DNA of 64,000 nucleotides, from the NCBI GenBank assembly GCA_958496175.1, contig OY292277.1:1674001-1738000 (forward strand), read 5' to 3'. Positions 50,228-62,699 of the stretch are shown here, in pieces. The stretch comes from Sisyra terminalis. Its lineage: Eukaryota; Arthropoda; Insecta; Neuroptera; Sisyridae. The notes under the pieces are model-generated. The model was not told where the DNA came from. It saw only the letters and a list, made by a program, of their open reading frames with translations, and did not search any database. Position 1 is the stretch's first letter. Every line of letters starts with the position of its first letter. A program made the position numbers and the translations under genes.

Positions 50228-50440
50228 AATTTCTATCAAATTTTTTTCTTTAAAACATTAAATATTATATTCCTATTAATTAAAATAATTATTTTTCTCC
50301 TGTTTCCCAAATATAAATCAAAGCAGAATGAATAAAGTATTTTTTTACATGTAATTATTACAAAATTAAACGTTTCAAATAAATAATAAATAAAATAATT
50401 AGTTTATTTACATAAGAATTTAATATTGAATTTTTAAAAT
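50228..50440 (+). repeat. AT-rich spacer of 5S-derived unit 2
   Basis: Second copy of the AT-rich spacer, with small differences (AAAATAATTATT for AAAATCATTATT, GTTTCCCAAATAT for GTTTCCTTAATAT). Similarity fades around 50,400 and satellite-like sequence begins within the next 60 bp. Confidence 0.85.
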
Positions 50441-50455
50441 GAATAAAACGTTGAT

Positions 50456-50701
50456 TTAAATTGAAAAACTCGTCCATTTAACTGGCCTAGTTTCAGACGG
50501 AAAATGTCACATCAATTTACAGCTCCTTAACTTCCCGGTTCATATTCCCGGCAAACTGTCCCGATAAATTAATATTTCTTTCTTTATAAACTTGAAGGAA
50601 GATTCAAAAATTAATAATCAATCCAATTATAGCGACTTTAACCATCCTATATATCGTTTTTGTTCCCATTAAACATTGTCCTTGTTTCAACTTTGATATG
50701 G
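50456..50701 (+). repeat. Decayed, 5'-truncated monomer at right-array edge
   Basis: Begins mid-monomer (GATTTAAATTGAAAAACTCG aligns to monomer position ~95) and runs to the next GTGGACGTCC landmark. It is diverged throughout: GTTCATATTCCCGG, TTTCTTTCTTTATAAACTTG, CCAATTATAGCGAC, TTGTTCCCATTAAACATTG. It is the mirror situation to the left edge, showing that both sides of the island are old array boundaries. Confidence 0.85.
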
Positions 50702-53700
50702 AATTGTGGACGTCCTGTTACCCACAGGAAGAAAATTTCTACCGATTGAAATTCAATAAAACGTCCCTTATCTTAATTTTTTGAGAAAAATAAGTCTTAA
50801 TTTGAAAAATCGGCCATTAAACTGGCCTTATTTCAGACGGAAAATGTCACACCATTTTACGGCTCTAAACCTTCCCGGTTTAAATTCCCGGCAAACTATC
50901 CCGACAAATTAATGTTTCTTTTTTTGAGAACGTGGAGAAAGATTCAAACATTAATATTCAATCATACTATAGCAAAAGAAAACATCCCTTATATCTGGTT
51001 TTTCCCAATTTAAATTGTCCTTGTTTTAACTTTGAAATGGAATTGTGGACGTCCTGTTACCCACAGGAAGAAAATTTCTTCAAATTGAAATTCACTTAAA
51101 CGTCCCCAATCTTAATTTCTTGAGAAAACTAGGCCTTATTTTGAAAAATCGGCCATTAAACTGGCCTTATTTCAGACGGAAAATGTCACATCAATTTACG
51201 GCTCTAAAACATCCTGGTTTAAATTCCCGGCAAACTATCCCGATAAATTAATGTTTCTTTTTTTGAGAACGTGGAGAAAGATTCAAACATTAATATTCAA
51301 TCAGACTATAGCAAAAGAAAACATCCCTTATATCCGGTTTTTCCCAATTTAAATTGGCCTTGTTTTAGCTTTGAAATGGAATTGTGGACGTCCTCTTACC
51401 CACAGGAAGAAAATTTCTTCAAATTGTAATTCACTTAAACGTCCCTAATCTTAATTTCTTGAGAAAACGAGGCCTTATTTAAAAAATCCGCCATTTGACT
51501 GGCCTTATTTCAGACGGAAAATGTCACATCAATTTACGGCTCTAAAACTTCCAGGTTTAAATTCCTGGCAAACTATCCCGGTACATTAATGTTTCTTTTT
51601 TTGAGAACGTGGAGAAAGATTCAAGCATTAATATTCAATTAGACTATAGCAAAAGAAAACATCCCTTATATCCGGTTTTCCCAATTTAAATTGGCCTTGT
51701 TTTAGATTTGAAATGGAATTGTGGACGTCCTGTTACCCACAGGAAGAAAATTTCTACCGATTGAAATTCAATAAAACGTTCCTTATCTTAATTTCTTGAG
51801 AAAAATAAGTCTTATTTTGAAAAATCTGTCATTAAACAGGCCTTATTTCAGACGGAAAATGTCTCATCTATTTAAGGCTCTAAACCTTCCCGGTTTAAAT
51901 TCCCGGCAAACTATCCCGATAAATTAATGTTTTTTTTTTTGAGAACGTGGAGAAAGATTCAAACATTAATATTCAATCAGACTATAGCAAAAAAAACCAT
52001 CCCTTATATCCGGTTTTTCCCAATTTAAATTGGCATTGTTTTAGCTTTGAAATGGAATTGTGGACGTCCTGTTACCCACAGGAAGAAAATTTCTTCAAAT
52101 TGTAATTCACTTAAACGTCCCTTAACTTAATTTCTTGAGAAAACTAAGCCTTATTTTGAAAAATCTGTCATTAAACAGGCCTTATTTCAGAAGGAAAATG
52201 TCACATTAATTTACGGCTCTAAAACTACCAGGTTTAAACTCCTGGCAAACTATCCCGATACATTAATGTTTCTTTTTTTGAGAACTTGGAGAAAGATTCA
52301 ATCATTAATATTCAATCAGACTATAGCAAAAAAAACCATCCCTTAAATCCGGTTTTTCCCAATTTCAATTGGCCTTGTTTAAACTTTTGAAATGGAATTG
52401 TGGACGTCCTGTTACCCACAGGAAGAAAATTTCTTCAAATTGTAATTCAATTAAACGACCCTAATCTTAATTTCTTGAGAAAACTAGGCCTTATTTTGAA
52501 AAATCTGTCATTAAACAGGCCTTATTTCAGAAGGAAAATGTCACATTAATTTACGGCTCTAAAACTTCCAGGTTTAAACTCCTGGCAAACTATCCCGATA
52601 CATTAATGTTTCTTTTTTTGAGAACTTGGAGAAAGATTCAAACATTAATATTCAATCAGACTATAGCAAAAAAAACCATCCCTTAATCCGGTTTTTCCCA
52701 ATTTAAATTGGCCTTGTTTAAACTTTTGAAATGGAATTGTGGACGTCCTGTTACCCACAGGAAGAAAATTTCTTCAAATTGTAATTCACTTAATCGTCCC
52801 TTAACTTAATTTCTTGAGAAAACTAAGCCTTATTTTGAAAAATCGGCCATTGAACTGGCCTTATTTCAGACGGAAAATGTCACATCAATTTACGGCTCTA
52901 AAACCTCCAGGTTTAAATTCCTGGCAAACTATCCTGATACATTAATGTTTCTTTTTTTGAGAACTTGGAGAAAGATTCAAACATTAATATTCAATCAGAC
53001 TATAGCAAAAAAAAACATCCCTTATATCCGGTTTTTCCCAATTTCAATTGGCCTTGTTTAAACTTTGAAATGGAATTGTGGACGTCCTGTTACCCACAGG
53101 AAGAAAATTTCTACCGACTGAAATTCAATAAAACGTCCCTTATCTTAATTTCTTGAGAAAACTAGGCCTTATTTTGAAAAATCTGTCATTAAACTGGCCT
53201 TATTTCAGACGGAAAATGTCACATCAATTTACGGCTCTAAAACTTCCGGTTTAAATTCCCGGCAAACTATCTCGATACATTAATGTTTCTTTTTTTGAGA
53301 GCTTGGAAAAAGATTCAAGCATTAATATTCAATTAAACTATAGCAAAAGAAACCATCCCTTATATCCGGTTTTTCCCAATTTAAATTGGCCTTGTATTAG
53401 CTTTGAAATGGAATTGTGGACGTCCTGTTACCCACAGGAAGAAAATTTCTTCAAATTGTAATTCACTTAAACGTCCCTAATCTTAATTTCTTGAGAAAAC
53501 TAGGTCTTATTTTGAAAAATCTGTCATTAAACTGGCCTTATTTCAGACGGAAAATGTCACATCAATTTACGGCTCTAAAATTTCCCGGTTTAAATTCCCG
53601 GCAAACTATCCCGACAAATTAATGTTTCTTTTTTTGAGAACGTGGAGAAAGATTCATACATTAATATTCAATCAGACTATAGCAAAAAAAAACCATCCCT

Positions 53701-54138
53701 TATATCCGGTTTTTCCCAATTTAAATTGGCCTTGTTTTAGCTTTGAAATGGAATTGTGGACGTCCTGTTACCCACAGGAAGAAAATTTCTTCAAATTGTA
53801 ATTCACTTAAACGTCCCAAATCTTAATTTCTTGAGAAAACTAGGCCTTATTTTGAAAAATCGGCCATTAAACTGGCCTTATTTCAGACGGAAAATGTCAC
53901 ATCAATTCACGGCTCTAAAACCTCCAGGTATAAATTTCTGGCAAACTATCCCGGTACATTAATGTTTCTTTTTTTGAGAACGTGGAGAAAGATTCAAGCA
54001 TGAATATTCAATTAGACTATAGCAAAAGAAAACATCCCTTATATCCGGTTTTTCCCTATTTAAATTGGCCTTGTTTTAGCTTTGAAATGGAATTGTGGAC
54101 GTCCTGTTACCCACAGGAAGAAAATTTCTTCAAATTGT

Positions 54139-54491
54139 TATTTATTAGATAGCCTTAAATCTACAAACATTGATATAACAAGGCCTAAATTCATTTTCTA
54201 AATTATTTCTTTTTTCAAACAATTCTAATTTGTTGGCAATTCGAATTGTTTAGAATTTTGAATTAAGACAACGCCACAATGTGTTTCGAATTTAGTTGGA
54301 AGCTATGAGTACATCCACCTGACTCACAGGTGGCACTAAAAACTTAAGGTGGTTAAGTGACATTACATGTCAAGAGTTCACTCGTTCTAGCATAGATAGA
54401 AAGACAGCAGATGTCAATTTGACAACTAACTTTTGATAGTATTTCAAATTTTAATTATATATAATATTAAAATTTAATTGTATTTCGTCAC
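54139..54491 (+). repeat. Alien-monomer box, copy 12 (only copy in right array)
   Basis: Full-length but the most diverged full-size copy: CACTCGTTC for CACACGTTC, ATAGATAGAAAG for ATAGATGGAAAG, TTTCGTCAC for TTTCTTCAC, and downstream AACGATGTTAAAAC for AACGTTGAGAAAAC. It shows that the box predates separation of the two arrays by the island, or was exchanged across it. Confidence 0.9.
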
Positions 54492-55808
54492 ATTGTAAAT
54501 CACTAAAAAGCCTTAAATCTACAAACGATGTTAAAACAAGGCCTTATATTGAAAAAACACCCTTTTAAACGGCCTAATTTCTGACGGAAAGTGTCACATC
54601 AATTTACGGCTCTAAAACTTCCCGGTTTAAATTCCCGGCAAACTATCCCGATTCATTAATGTTACTTTTTTTGAGAACTTGGAGAAAGATTCAAACATTA
54701 ATATTCAATCAGACTATAGCAAAAAAAAACCATCCCTTATATCCGGTGTTTGCTAATTTAAATTGGCCTTGTTTAAACTTTGAAATGGAATTGTGGACGT
54801 CCTGTTACCCACAGGAAGAAAATTTCTTCAAATTGTAATTCACTTAAACGTCCCTTATCTTAATTTCTTGAGAAAACTAAGCCTTATTTTGAAAAATCGG
54901 CCATTAAACTGGCCTTATTTCAGACGGAAAATGTCACATCTATTTAAGGCTCTAAAACTTCCCGGTTTAAATTACCGGCAAACTATCCCTAAACATTTAT
55001 GTTTCTTTTTTTGAGAACGTGGGAAAAGATTCAAACATTAATATTCAATCAGACTATAGCAAAAGAAAACATCCCTTATATCCTGTTTTTCCCAATTTAA
55101 ATTGGCCTTGTTTAAACTTTGAAATGGAATTGTGGACGTCCTGTTACCCACAGGAAGAAAATTTCTTCAAATTGTAATTCACTTAAACGTCCCTAATCTT
55201 AATTTCTTGAGAAAACTAGGCCTTATTTTGAAAAATCTGTCATTAAACTGGCCTTATTTCAGACGGAAAATGTCACATCAATTTACGGCTCTAAAACTTC
55301 CGGTTTAAATTCCCGGCAAACTATCTCGATACATTAATGTTTCTTTTTTTGAGAGCTTGGAAAAAGATTCAAGCATTAATATTCAATTAAACTATAGCAA
55401 AAGAAACCATCCCTTATATCCGGTTTTTTCCAATTTAAATTGTCCTTGTTTTAGCTTTAAAATGGAGTTGTGGACGTCCTGTTACCCACAGGAAGAAAAT
55501 TTCTTCCGATTGTAATTCACTTAAACGTCCCCAATCTTAATTTCTTGAGAAAACTAGGCCTTATTTTGAAAAATCGGCCATTAAACTGGCCTTATTTCAG
55601 ACGGAAAATGTCATATCAATTTACGGCTCTTAAACTTCCCGGTTTAAATTCCCGGCAAACTATCCCGATAAATTAATGTTTCTTTTTTTGAGAACGTGGA
55701 GAAAGATTCAAACATTAATATTCAATCAGACTATAGCAAAAGAAAACATCCCTTATATCCGGTTTTTCCCAATTTAAATTGGCCTTGTATTAGCTTTGAA
55801 ATGGAATT

Positions 55809-56148
55809 GTGGACGTCCTGTTACCCACAGGAAGAAAATTTCTTCAAATTGTAATTCACTTAAACGTCCCTAATCTTAATTTCTTGAGAAAACTAGGCCT
55901 TATTTTGAAAAATCGGCCATTAAACTGGCCTTATTTCAGACGGAAAATGTCACATCAATTTACGGCTCTAAAACTTCCCGGTTTAAATTCCCGGCAAACT
56001 ATCCCGACAAATTAATGTTTCTTTTTTTGAGAACGTGGAGAAAGATTCAAACATTAATATTCAATCAGATTATAGCAAAAAAAAACCATCCCTTATATCC
56101 GGTTTTTCCCAATTTAAATTGGCATTGTTTTAGCTTTGAAATGGAATT
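55809..56148 (+). repeat. Representative satellite monomer (340 bp) with internal landmarks
   Basis: One typical monomer, numbered from the GTG of GTGGACGTCC. Landmarks: an 8 bp palindrome GGACGTCC at 3-10 that contains an AatII-type site; CCTGT/ACAGG inverted repeat at 9-23; GAAGAAA-A-TTTCTTC at 23-37; GGCCA/TGGCC inverted repeat at 107-122; CCCGG...CCCGG flanking TTTAAATT at 169-186; a run of seven T at 214-220; and the 14 bp perfect palindrome CCAATTTAAATTGG at 301-314. The monomer is therefore unusually rich in short dyad symmetries. These are direct readings; any role in protein binding or cruciform formation is inference. Other monomers vary most at the 107-122, 145-156, 169-186 and 205-220 segments. 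Confidence 0.9.
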
Positions 56149-56719
56149 GTGGACGTCCTCTTACCCACAGGAAGAAAATTTCTTCAAATTGTAATTCACA
56201 TAAACGTCCCTAATCTTAATTTCTTGAGAAAACTAGGCCTTATTTTGAAAAATCTGTCATTAAACAGGCCTTATTTCAGACGGAAAATGTCACATCTATT
56301 TAAGGCTCTAAAACCTCCAGGTTTAAATTCCTGGCAAACTATCCTGATACATTAATGTTTCTTTTTTTGAGAACTTGGAGAAAGATTCAAACATTAATAT
56401 TCAATCAGACTATAGCAAATGAAAACATCCCTTATATCCGGTTTTTTCCAATTTAAATTGTCCTTGTTTTAGCTTTAAAATGGAGTTGTGGACGGCCTGT
56501 TACCCACAGGATGAAAATTTCTTCAAATTGTAATTCACTTAAACGTCCCTAATCTTAATTTCTTGAGAAAACTAGGCCTTATTTTGAAAAATCGGCCATT
56601 AAACTGGCCTTATTTCAGACGGAAAATGTCACATCAATTTACGGCTCTAAAACTTCCCGGTTTAAATTCTCGGCAAACTATCCCGACAAATTAATGTTTC
56701 TTTTTTTGAGAACGTGGAG

Positions 56720-58470
56720 AAAGATTCAAACATTAATATTCAATCAGACTATAGCAAAAGAAAACATCCCTTATATCCGGTTTTTCCCAATTTAAATTGG
56801 CCTTGTATTAGCTTTGAAATGGAATTGTGGACGTCCTGTTACCCACAGGAAGAAAATTTCTTCAAATTGTAATTCACTTAAACGTCCCTAATCTTAATTT
56901 TTTGAGAAAACTAGGCCTTATTTTGAAAAATCTGTCATTAAACAGGCCTTATTTCAGACGGAAAATGTCACATTAATTTACGGCTCTAAAACTACCAGGT
57001 TTAAACTCCTGGCAAACTATCCCGATACATTAATGTTTCTTTTTTTGAGAACTTGGAGAAAGATTCAAACATTAATATTCAATCAGACTATAGCAAAAAA
57101 AACCATCCCTTAAATCCGGTTTTTCCCAATTTAAATTGGCCTTGTTTAAACTTTTGAAATGGAATTGTGGACGTCCTGTTACCCACAGGAAGAAAATTTC
57201 TTCAAATTGTAATTCACTTAAACGTCCCTAATCTTAATTTCTTGAGAAAACTAGGCCTTATTTTGAAAAATCTGTCATTAAACAGGTCTTATTTAAGACG
57301 GAAAATGTCACATCAATTTACGGCTCTAAAACTTCCCGGTTTAAATTCCCGGCAAACTATCCCGACAAATTAATGTTTCTTTTTTTGAGAACGTGGAGAA
57401 AGATTCAAACATTAATATTCAATCAGACTATAGCAAAAAAAAACCATCCTTTATATCCGGTTTTTCCCAATTTAAATTGGCCTTGTTTTAATTTTGAAAT
57501 GGAATTGTGGACGTCCTGTTACCCACAGGAAGAAAATTTCTTCAAATTGTAATTCACTTAAACGTCCCTAATCTTAATTTCTTGAGAAACTAGGCCTTAT
57601 TTTGAAAAATCGGCCATTAAACTGGCCTTATTTCAGACGGAAAATGTCACATCAATTTACGGCTCTAAAACTTCCCGGTTTAAATTCCCGGCAAACTATC
57701 CCGACAAATTAATGTTTCTTTTTTTGAGAACGTGGAGAAAGATTCAAACATTAATATTCAATCAGACTATAGCAAAAAAAAACCATCCCTTATATCCGGT
57801 TTTTCCCAATTTAAATTGGCCTTGTTTAAACTTTTGAAATGGAATTGTGGACATCCTGTTACCCACAGGAAGAAAATTTCTTCAAATTGTAATTCACTTA
57901 AACGTCCTTAATCTTAATTTCTTGAGAAAACTAGGCCTTATTTTGAAAAATCGGCCATTAAACTGGCCTTATTTCAGACGGAAAATGTCATATCAATTTA
58001 CGGCTCTTAAACTTCCCGGTTTAAATTCCCGGCAAACTATCCCGATAAATTAATGTTTCTTTTTTTGAGAACGTGGAGAAAGATTCAAACATTAATATTC
58101 AATCAGACTATAGCAAAAGAAAACATCCCTTATATCCGGTTTTTCCCAATTTAAATTGGCCTTGTTTAAACTTTTGAAATGGAATTGTGGACGTCCTGTT
58201 ACCCACAGGAAGAAAATTTCTTCAAATTGTAATTCACTTAAACGTCCCTAATCTTAATTTTTTGAGAAAACTAGGCCTTATTTTGAAAAATCGGCCATTT
58301 AACAGGCCTTATTTCAGACGGAAAATGTCACATCAATTTACGGCTCTAAAACTTCCGGTTTAAATTCCCGGCAAACTATCTCGATACATTAATGTTTCTT
58401 TTTTTGAGAGCTTGGAAAAAGATTCAAGCATTAATATTCAATCAGACTATAGCAAAAAAAACCATCCCTT
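56720..58470 (+). repeat. 4,078 bp-shifted duplication in right array, unit 1
   Basis: Ordered variants recur at +4,078 bp: AATTTTTTGAG (near 56,896 and 60,974), ACAGGTCTTATTTAAGACGG (near 57,283 and 61,361), the 2-base deletion CTTGAGAAACTAGG (near 57,582 and 61,660), GTGGACATCC (57,847 and 61,925) and CGGCCATTTAACAGG (near 58,291 and 62,369). Confidence 0.85.
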
Positions 58471-60797
58471 AAATCCGGTTTTTCCCAATTTAAATTGGCA
58501 TTGTTTAAACTTTTGAAATGGAATTGTGGACGTCCTGTTACCCACAGGAAGAAAATTTCTTCAAATTGTAATTCACTTAAACGTCCCTAATCTTAATTTC
58601 TTGAGAAAACTAGGCCTTATTTTGAAAAATCTGTCATTAAACAGGTCTTATTTAAGACGGAAAATGTCACATCAATTTACGGCTCTAAAACTTCCCGGTT
58701 TAAATTCCCGGCAAACTATCCCGACAAATTAATGTTTCTTTTTTTGAGAACGTGGAGAAAGATTCAAACATTAATATTCAATCAGACTATAGCAAAAAAA
58801 AACCATCCTTTATATCCGGTTTTTCCCAATTTAAATTGGCCTTGTTTTAATTTTGAAATGGAATTGTGGACGTCCTGTTACCCACAGGAAGAAAATTTCT
58901 TCAAATTGTAATTCACTTAAACGTCCCTAATCTTAATTTCTTGAGAAAACTAGGCCTTATTTTGAAAAATCGGCCATAAAACTGGCCTTATTTCAGACGG
59001 AAAATGTCACATCAATTTACGGCTCTAAAACTTCCCGGTTTAAATTCCCGGCAAACTATCCCGACAAATTAATGTTTCTTTTTTTGAGAACGTGGAGAAA
59101 GATTCAAACATTAATATTCAATCAGACTATAGCAAAAGAAACCATCCCTTATATCCGGTTTTTCCCAATTTAAATTGGCCTTGTATTAGCTTTGAAATGG
59201 AATTGTGGACGTCCTGTTACCCACAGGAAGAAAATTTCTTCAAATTGTAATTCACTTAAACGTCCTTAATCTTAATTTCTTGAGAAAACTAGGCCTTATT
59301 TTGAAAAATCGGCCATTAAACTGGCCTTATTTCAGACGGAAAATGTCATATCAATTTACGGCTCTTAAACTTCCCGGTTTAAATTCCCGGCAAACTATCC
59401 CGATAAATTAATGTTTCTTTTTTTGAGAACGTGGAGAAAGATTCAAACATTAATATTCAATCAGACTATAGCAAAAGAAAACATCCTTTATATCCGGTTT
59501 TTCCCAATTTAAATTGGCCTTGTTTAAACTTTTGAAATGGAATTGTGGACGTCCTGTTACCCACAGGAAGAAAATTTCTTCAAATTGTAATTCACTTAAA
59601 CGTCCCTAATCTTAATTTCTTGAGAAAACTAGGCCTTATTTTGAAAAATCTGTCATTAAACAGGTCTTATTTAAGACGGAAAATGTCACATCAATTTACG
59701 GCTCTAAAACTTCCCGGTTTAAATTCCCGGCAAACTATCCCGACAAATTAATGTTTCTTTTTTTGAGAACGTGGAGAAAGATTCAAACATTAATATTCAA
59801 TCAGACTATAGCAAAAAAAAACCATCCTTTATATCCGGTTTTTCCCAATTTAAATTGGCCTTGTTTTAATTTTGAAATGGAATTGTGGACGTCCTGTTAC
59901 CCACAGGAAGAAAATTTCTTCAAATTGTAATTCACTTAAACGTCCCTAATCTTAATTTCTTGAGAAAACTAGGCCTTATTTTGAAAAATCGGCCATTAAA
60001 CTGGCCTTATTTCAGACGGAAAATGTCACATCAATTTACGGCTCTAAAACTTCCCGGTTTAAATTCCCGGCAAACTATCCCGACAAATTAATGTTTCTTT
60101 TTTTGAGAACGTGGAGAAAGATTCAAACATTAATATTCAATCAGACTATAGCAAAAAAAAACCATCCCTTATATCCGGTTTTTCCCAATTTAAATTGGCC
60201 TTGTTTAAACTTTTGAAATGGAATTGTGGACATCCTGTTACCCACAGGAAGAAAATTTCTTCAAATTGTAATTCACTTAAACGTCCCTAATCTTAATTTC
60301 TTGAGAAAACTAGGCCTTATTTTGAAAAATCTGTCATTAAACAGGTCTTATTTAAGACGGAAAATGTCACATCAATTTACGGCTCTAAAACTTCCCGGTT
60401 TAAATTCCCGGCAAACTATCCCGACAAATTAATGTTTCTTTTTTTGAGAACGTGGAGAAAGATTCAAACATTAATATTCAATCAGACTATAGCAAAAGAA
60501 AACATCCCTTATATCCGGTTTTTCCCAATTTAAATTGGCCTTGTTTAAACTTTTGAAATGGAATTGTGGACGTCCTGTTACCCACAGGAAGAAAATTTCT
60601 TCAAATTGTAATTCACTTAAACGTCCCTAATCTTAATTTCTTGAGAAAACTAGGCCTTATTTTGAAAAATCTGTCATTAAACAGGTCTTATTTAAAACGG
60701 AAAATGTCACATCAATTTACGGCTCTAAAACTTCCCGGTTTAAATTCCCGGCAAACTATCCCGACAAATTAATGTTTCTTTTTTTGAGAACGTGGAG

Positions 60798-62548
60798 AGA
60801 TATTCAAACATTAATATTCAATCAGACTATAGCAAAAGAAAACATCCCTTATATCCGGTTTTTCCCAATTTAAATTGGCCTTGTATTAGCTTTGAAATGG
60901 AATTGTGGACGTCCTGTTACCCACAGGAAGAAAATTTCTTCAAATTGTAATTCACTTAAACGTCCCTAATCTTAATTTTTTGAGAAAACTAGGCCTTATT
61001 TTGAAAAATCTGTCATTAAACAGGCCTTATTTCAGACGGAAAATGTCACATTAATTTACGGCTCTAAAACTACCAGGTTTAAACTCCTGGCAAACTATCC
61101 CGATACATTAATGTTTCTTTTTTTGAGAACTTGGAGAAAGATTCAAACATTAATATTCAATCAGACTATAGCAAAAAAAACCATCCCTTAAATCCGGTTT
61201 TTCCCAATTTAAATTGGCCTTGTTTAAACTTTTGAAATGGAATTGTGGACGTCCTGTTACCCACAGGAAGAAAATTTCTTCAAATTGTAATTCACTTAAA
61301 CGTCCCTAATCTTAATTTCTTGAGAAAACTAGGCCTTATTTTGAAAAATCTGTCATTAAACAGGTCTTATTTAAGACGGAAAATGTCACATCAATTTACG
61401 GCTCTAAAACTTCCCGGTTTAAATTCCCGGCAAACTATCCCGACAAATTAATGTTTCTTTTTTTGAGAACGTGGAGAAAGATTCAAACATTAATATTCAA
61501 TCAGACTATAGCAAAAAAAAACCATCCTTTATATCCGGTTTTTCCCAATTTAAATTGGCCTTGTTTTAATTTTGAAATGGAATTGTGGACGTCCTGTTAC
61601 CCACAGGAAGAAAATTTCTTCAAATTGTAATTCACTTAAACGTCCCTAATCTTAATTTCTTGAGAAACTAGGCCTTATTTTGAAAAATCGGCCATTAAAC
61701 TGGCCTTATTTCAGACGGAAAATGTCACATCAATTTACGGCTCTAAAACTTCCCGGTTTAAATTCCCGGCAAACTATCCCGACAAATTAATGTTTCTTTT
61801 TTTGAGAACGTGGAGAAAGATTCAAACATTAATATTCAATCAGACTATAGCAAAAAAAAACCATCCCTTATATCCGGTTTTTCCCAATTTAAATTGGCCT
61901 TGTTTAAACTTTTGAAATGGAATTGTGGACATCCTGTTACCCACAGGAAGAAAATTTCTTCAAATTGTAATTCACTTAAACGTCCTTAATCTTAATTTCT
62001 TGAGAAAACTAGGCCTTATTTTGAAAAATCGGCCATTAAACTGGCCTTATTTCAGACGGAAAATGTCATATCAATTTACGGCTCTTAAACTTCCCGGTTT
62101 AAATTCCCGGCAAACTATCCCGATAAATTAATGTTTCTTTTTTTGAGAACGTGGAGAAAGATTCAAACATTAATATTCAATCAGACTATAGCAAAAGAAA
62201 ACATCCCTTATATCCGGTTTTTCCCAATTTAAATTGGCCTTGTTTAAACTTTTGAAATGGAATTGTGGACGTCCTGTTACCCACAGGAAGAAAATTTCTT
62301 CAAATTGTAATTCACTTAAACGTCCCTAATCTTAATTTTTTGAGAAAACTAGGCCTTATTTTGAAAAATCGGCCATTTAACAGGCCTTATTTCAGACGGA
62401 AAATGTCACATCAATTTACGGCTCTAAAACTTCCGGTTTAAATTCCCGGCAAACTATCTCGATACATTAATGTTTCTTTTTTTGAGAGCTTGGAAAAAGA
62501 TTCAAGCATTAATATTCAATCAGACTATAGCAAAAAAAACCATCCCTT
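60798..62548 (+). repeat. 4,078 bp-shifted duplication in right array, unit 2
   Basis: Second unit; the shared two-base deletion proves common descent. It diverges from unit 1 at the right end (ATATCCGG...GGCCTTG here, AAATCCGG...GGCATTG in unit 1). Additional partial copies of the same monomers lie between the units at about 58.5-60.8 kb. Confidence 0.85.
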
Positions 62549-62699
62549 ATATCCGGTTTTTCCCAATTTAAATTGGCCTTGTTTAAACTTTTGAAATGGA
62601 ATTGTGGACGTCCTGTTACCCACAGGAAGAAAATTTCTTCAAATTGTAATTCACTTAAACGTCCCTAATCTTAATTTCTTGAGAAAACTAGGCCTTATT

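Noticed and set aside
55809..56148. CENP-B box in the monomer
   Set aside because: No stretch fits the TTCG....A..CGGG core. The nearest candidates around TTCCCGG lack the required spacing.
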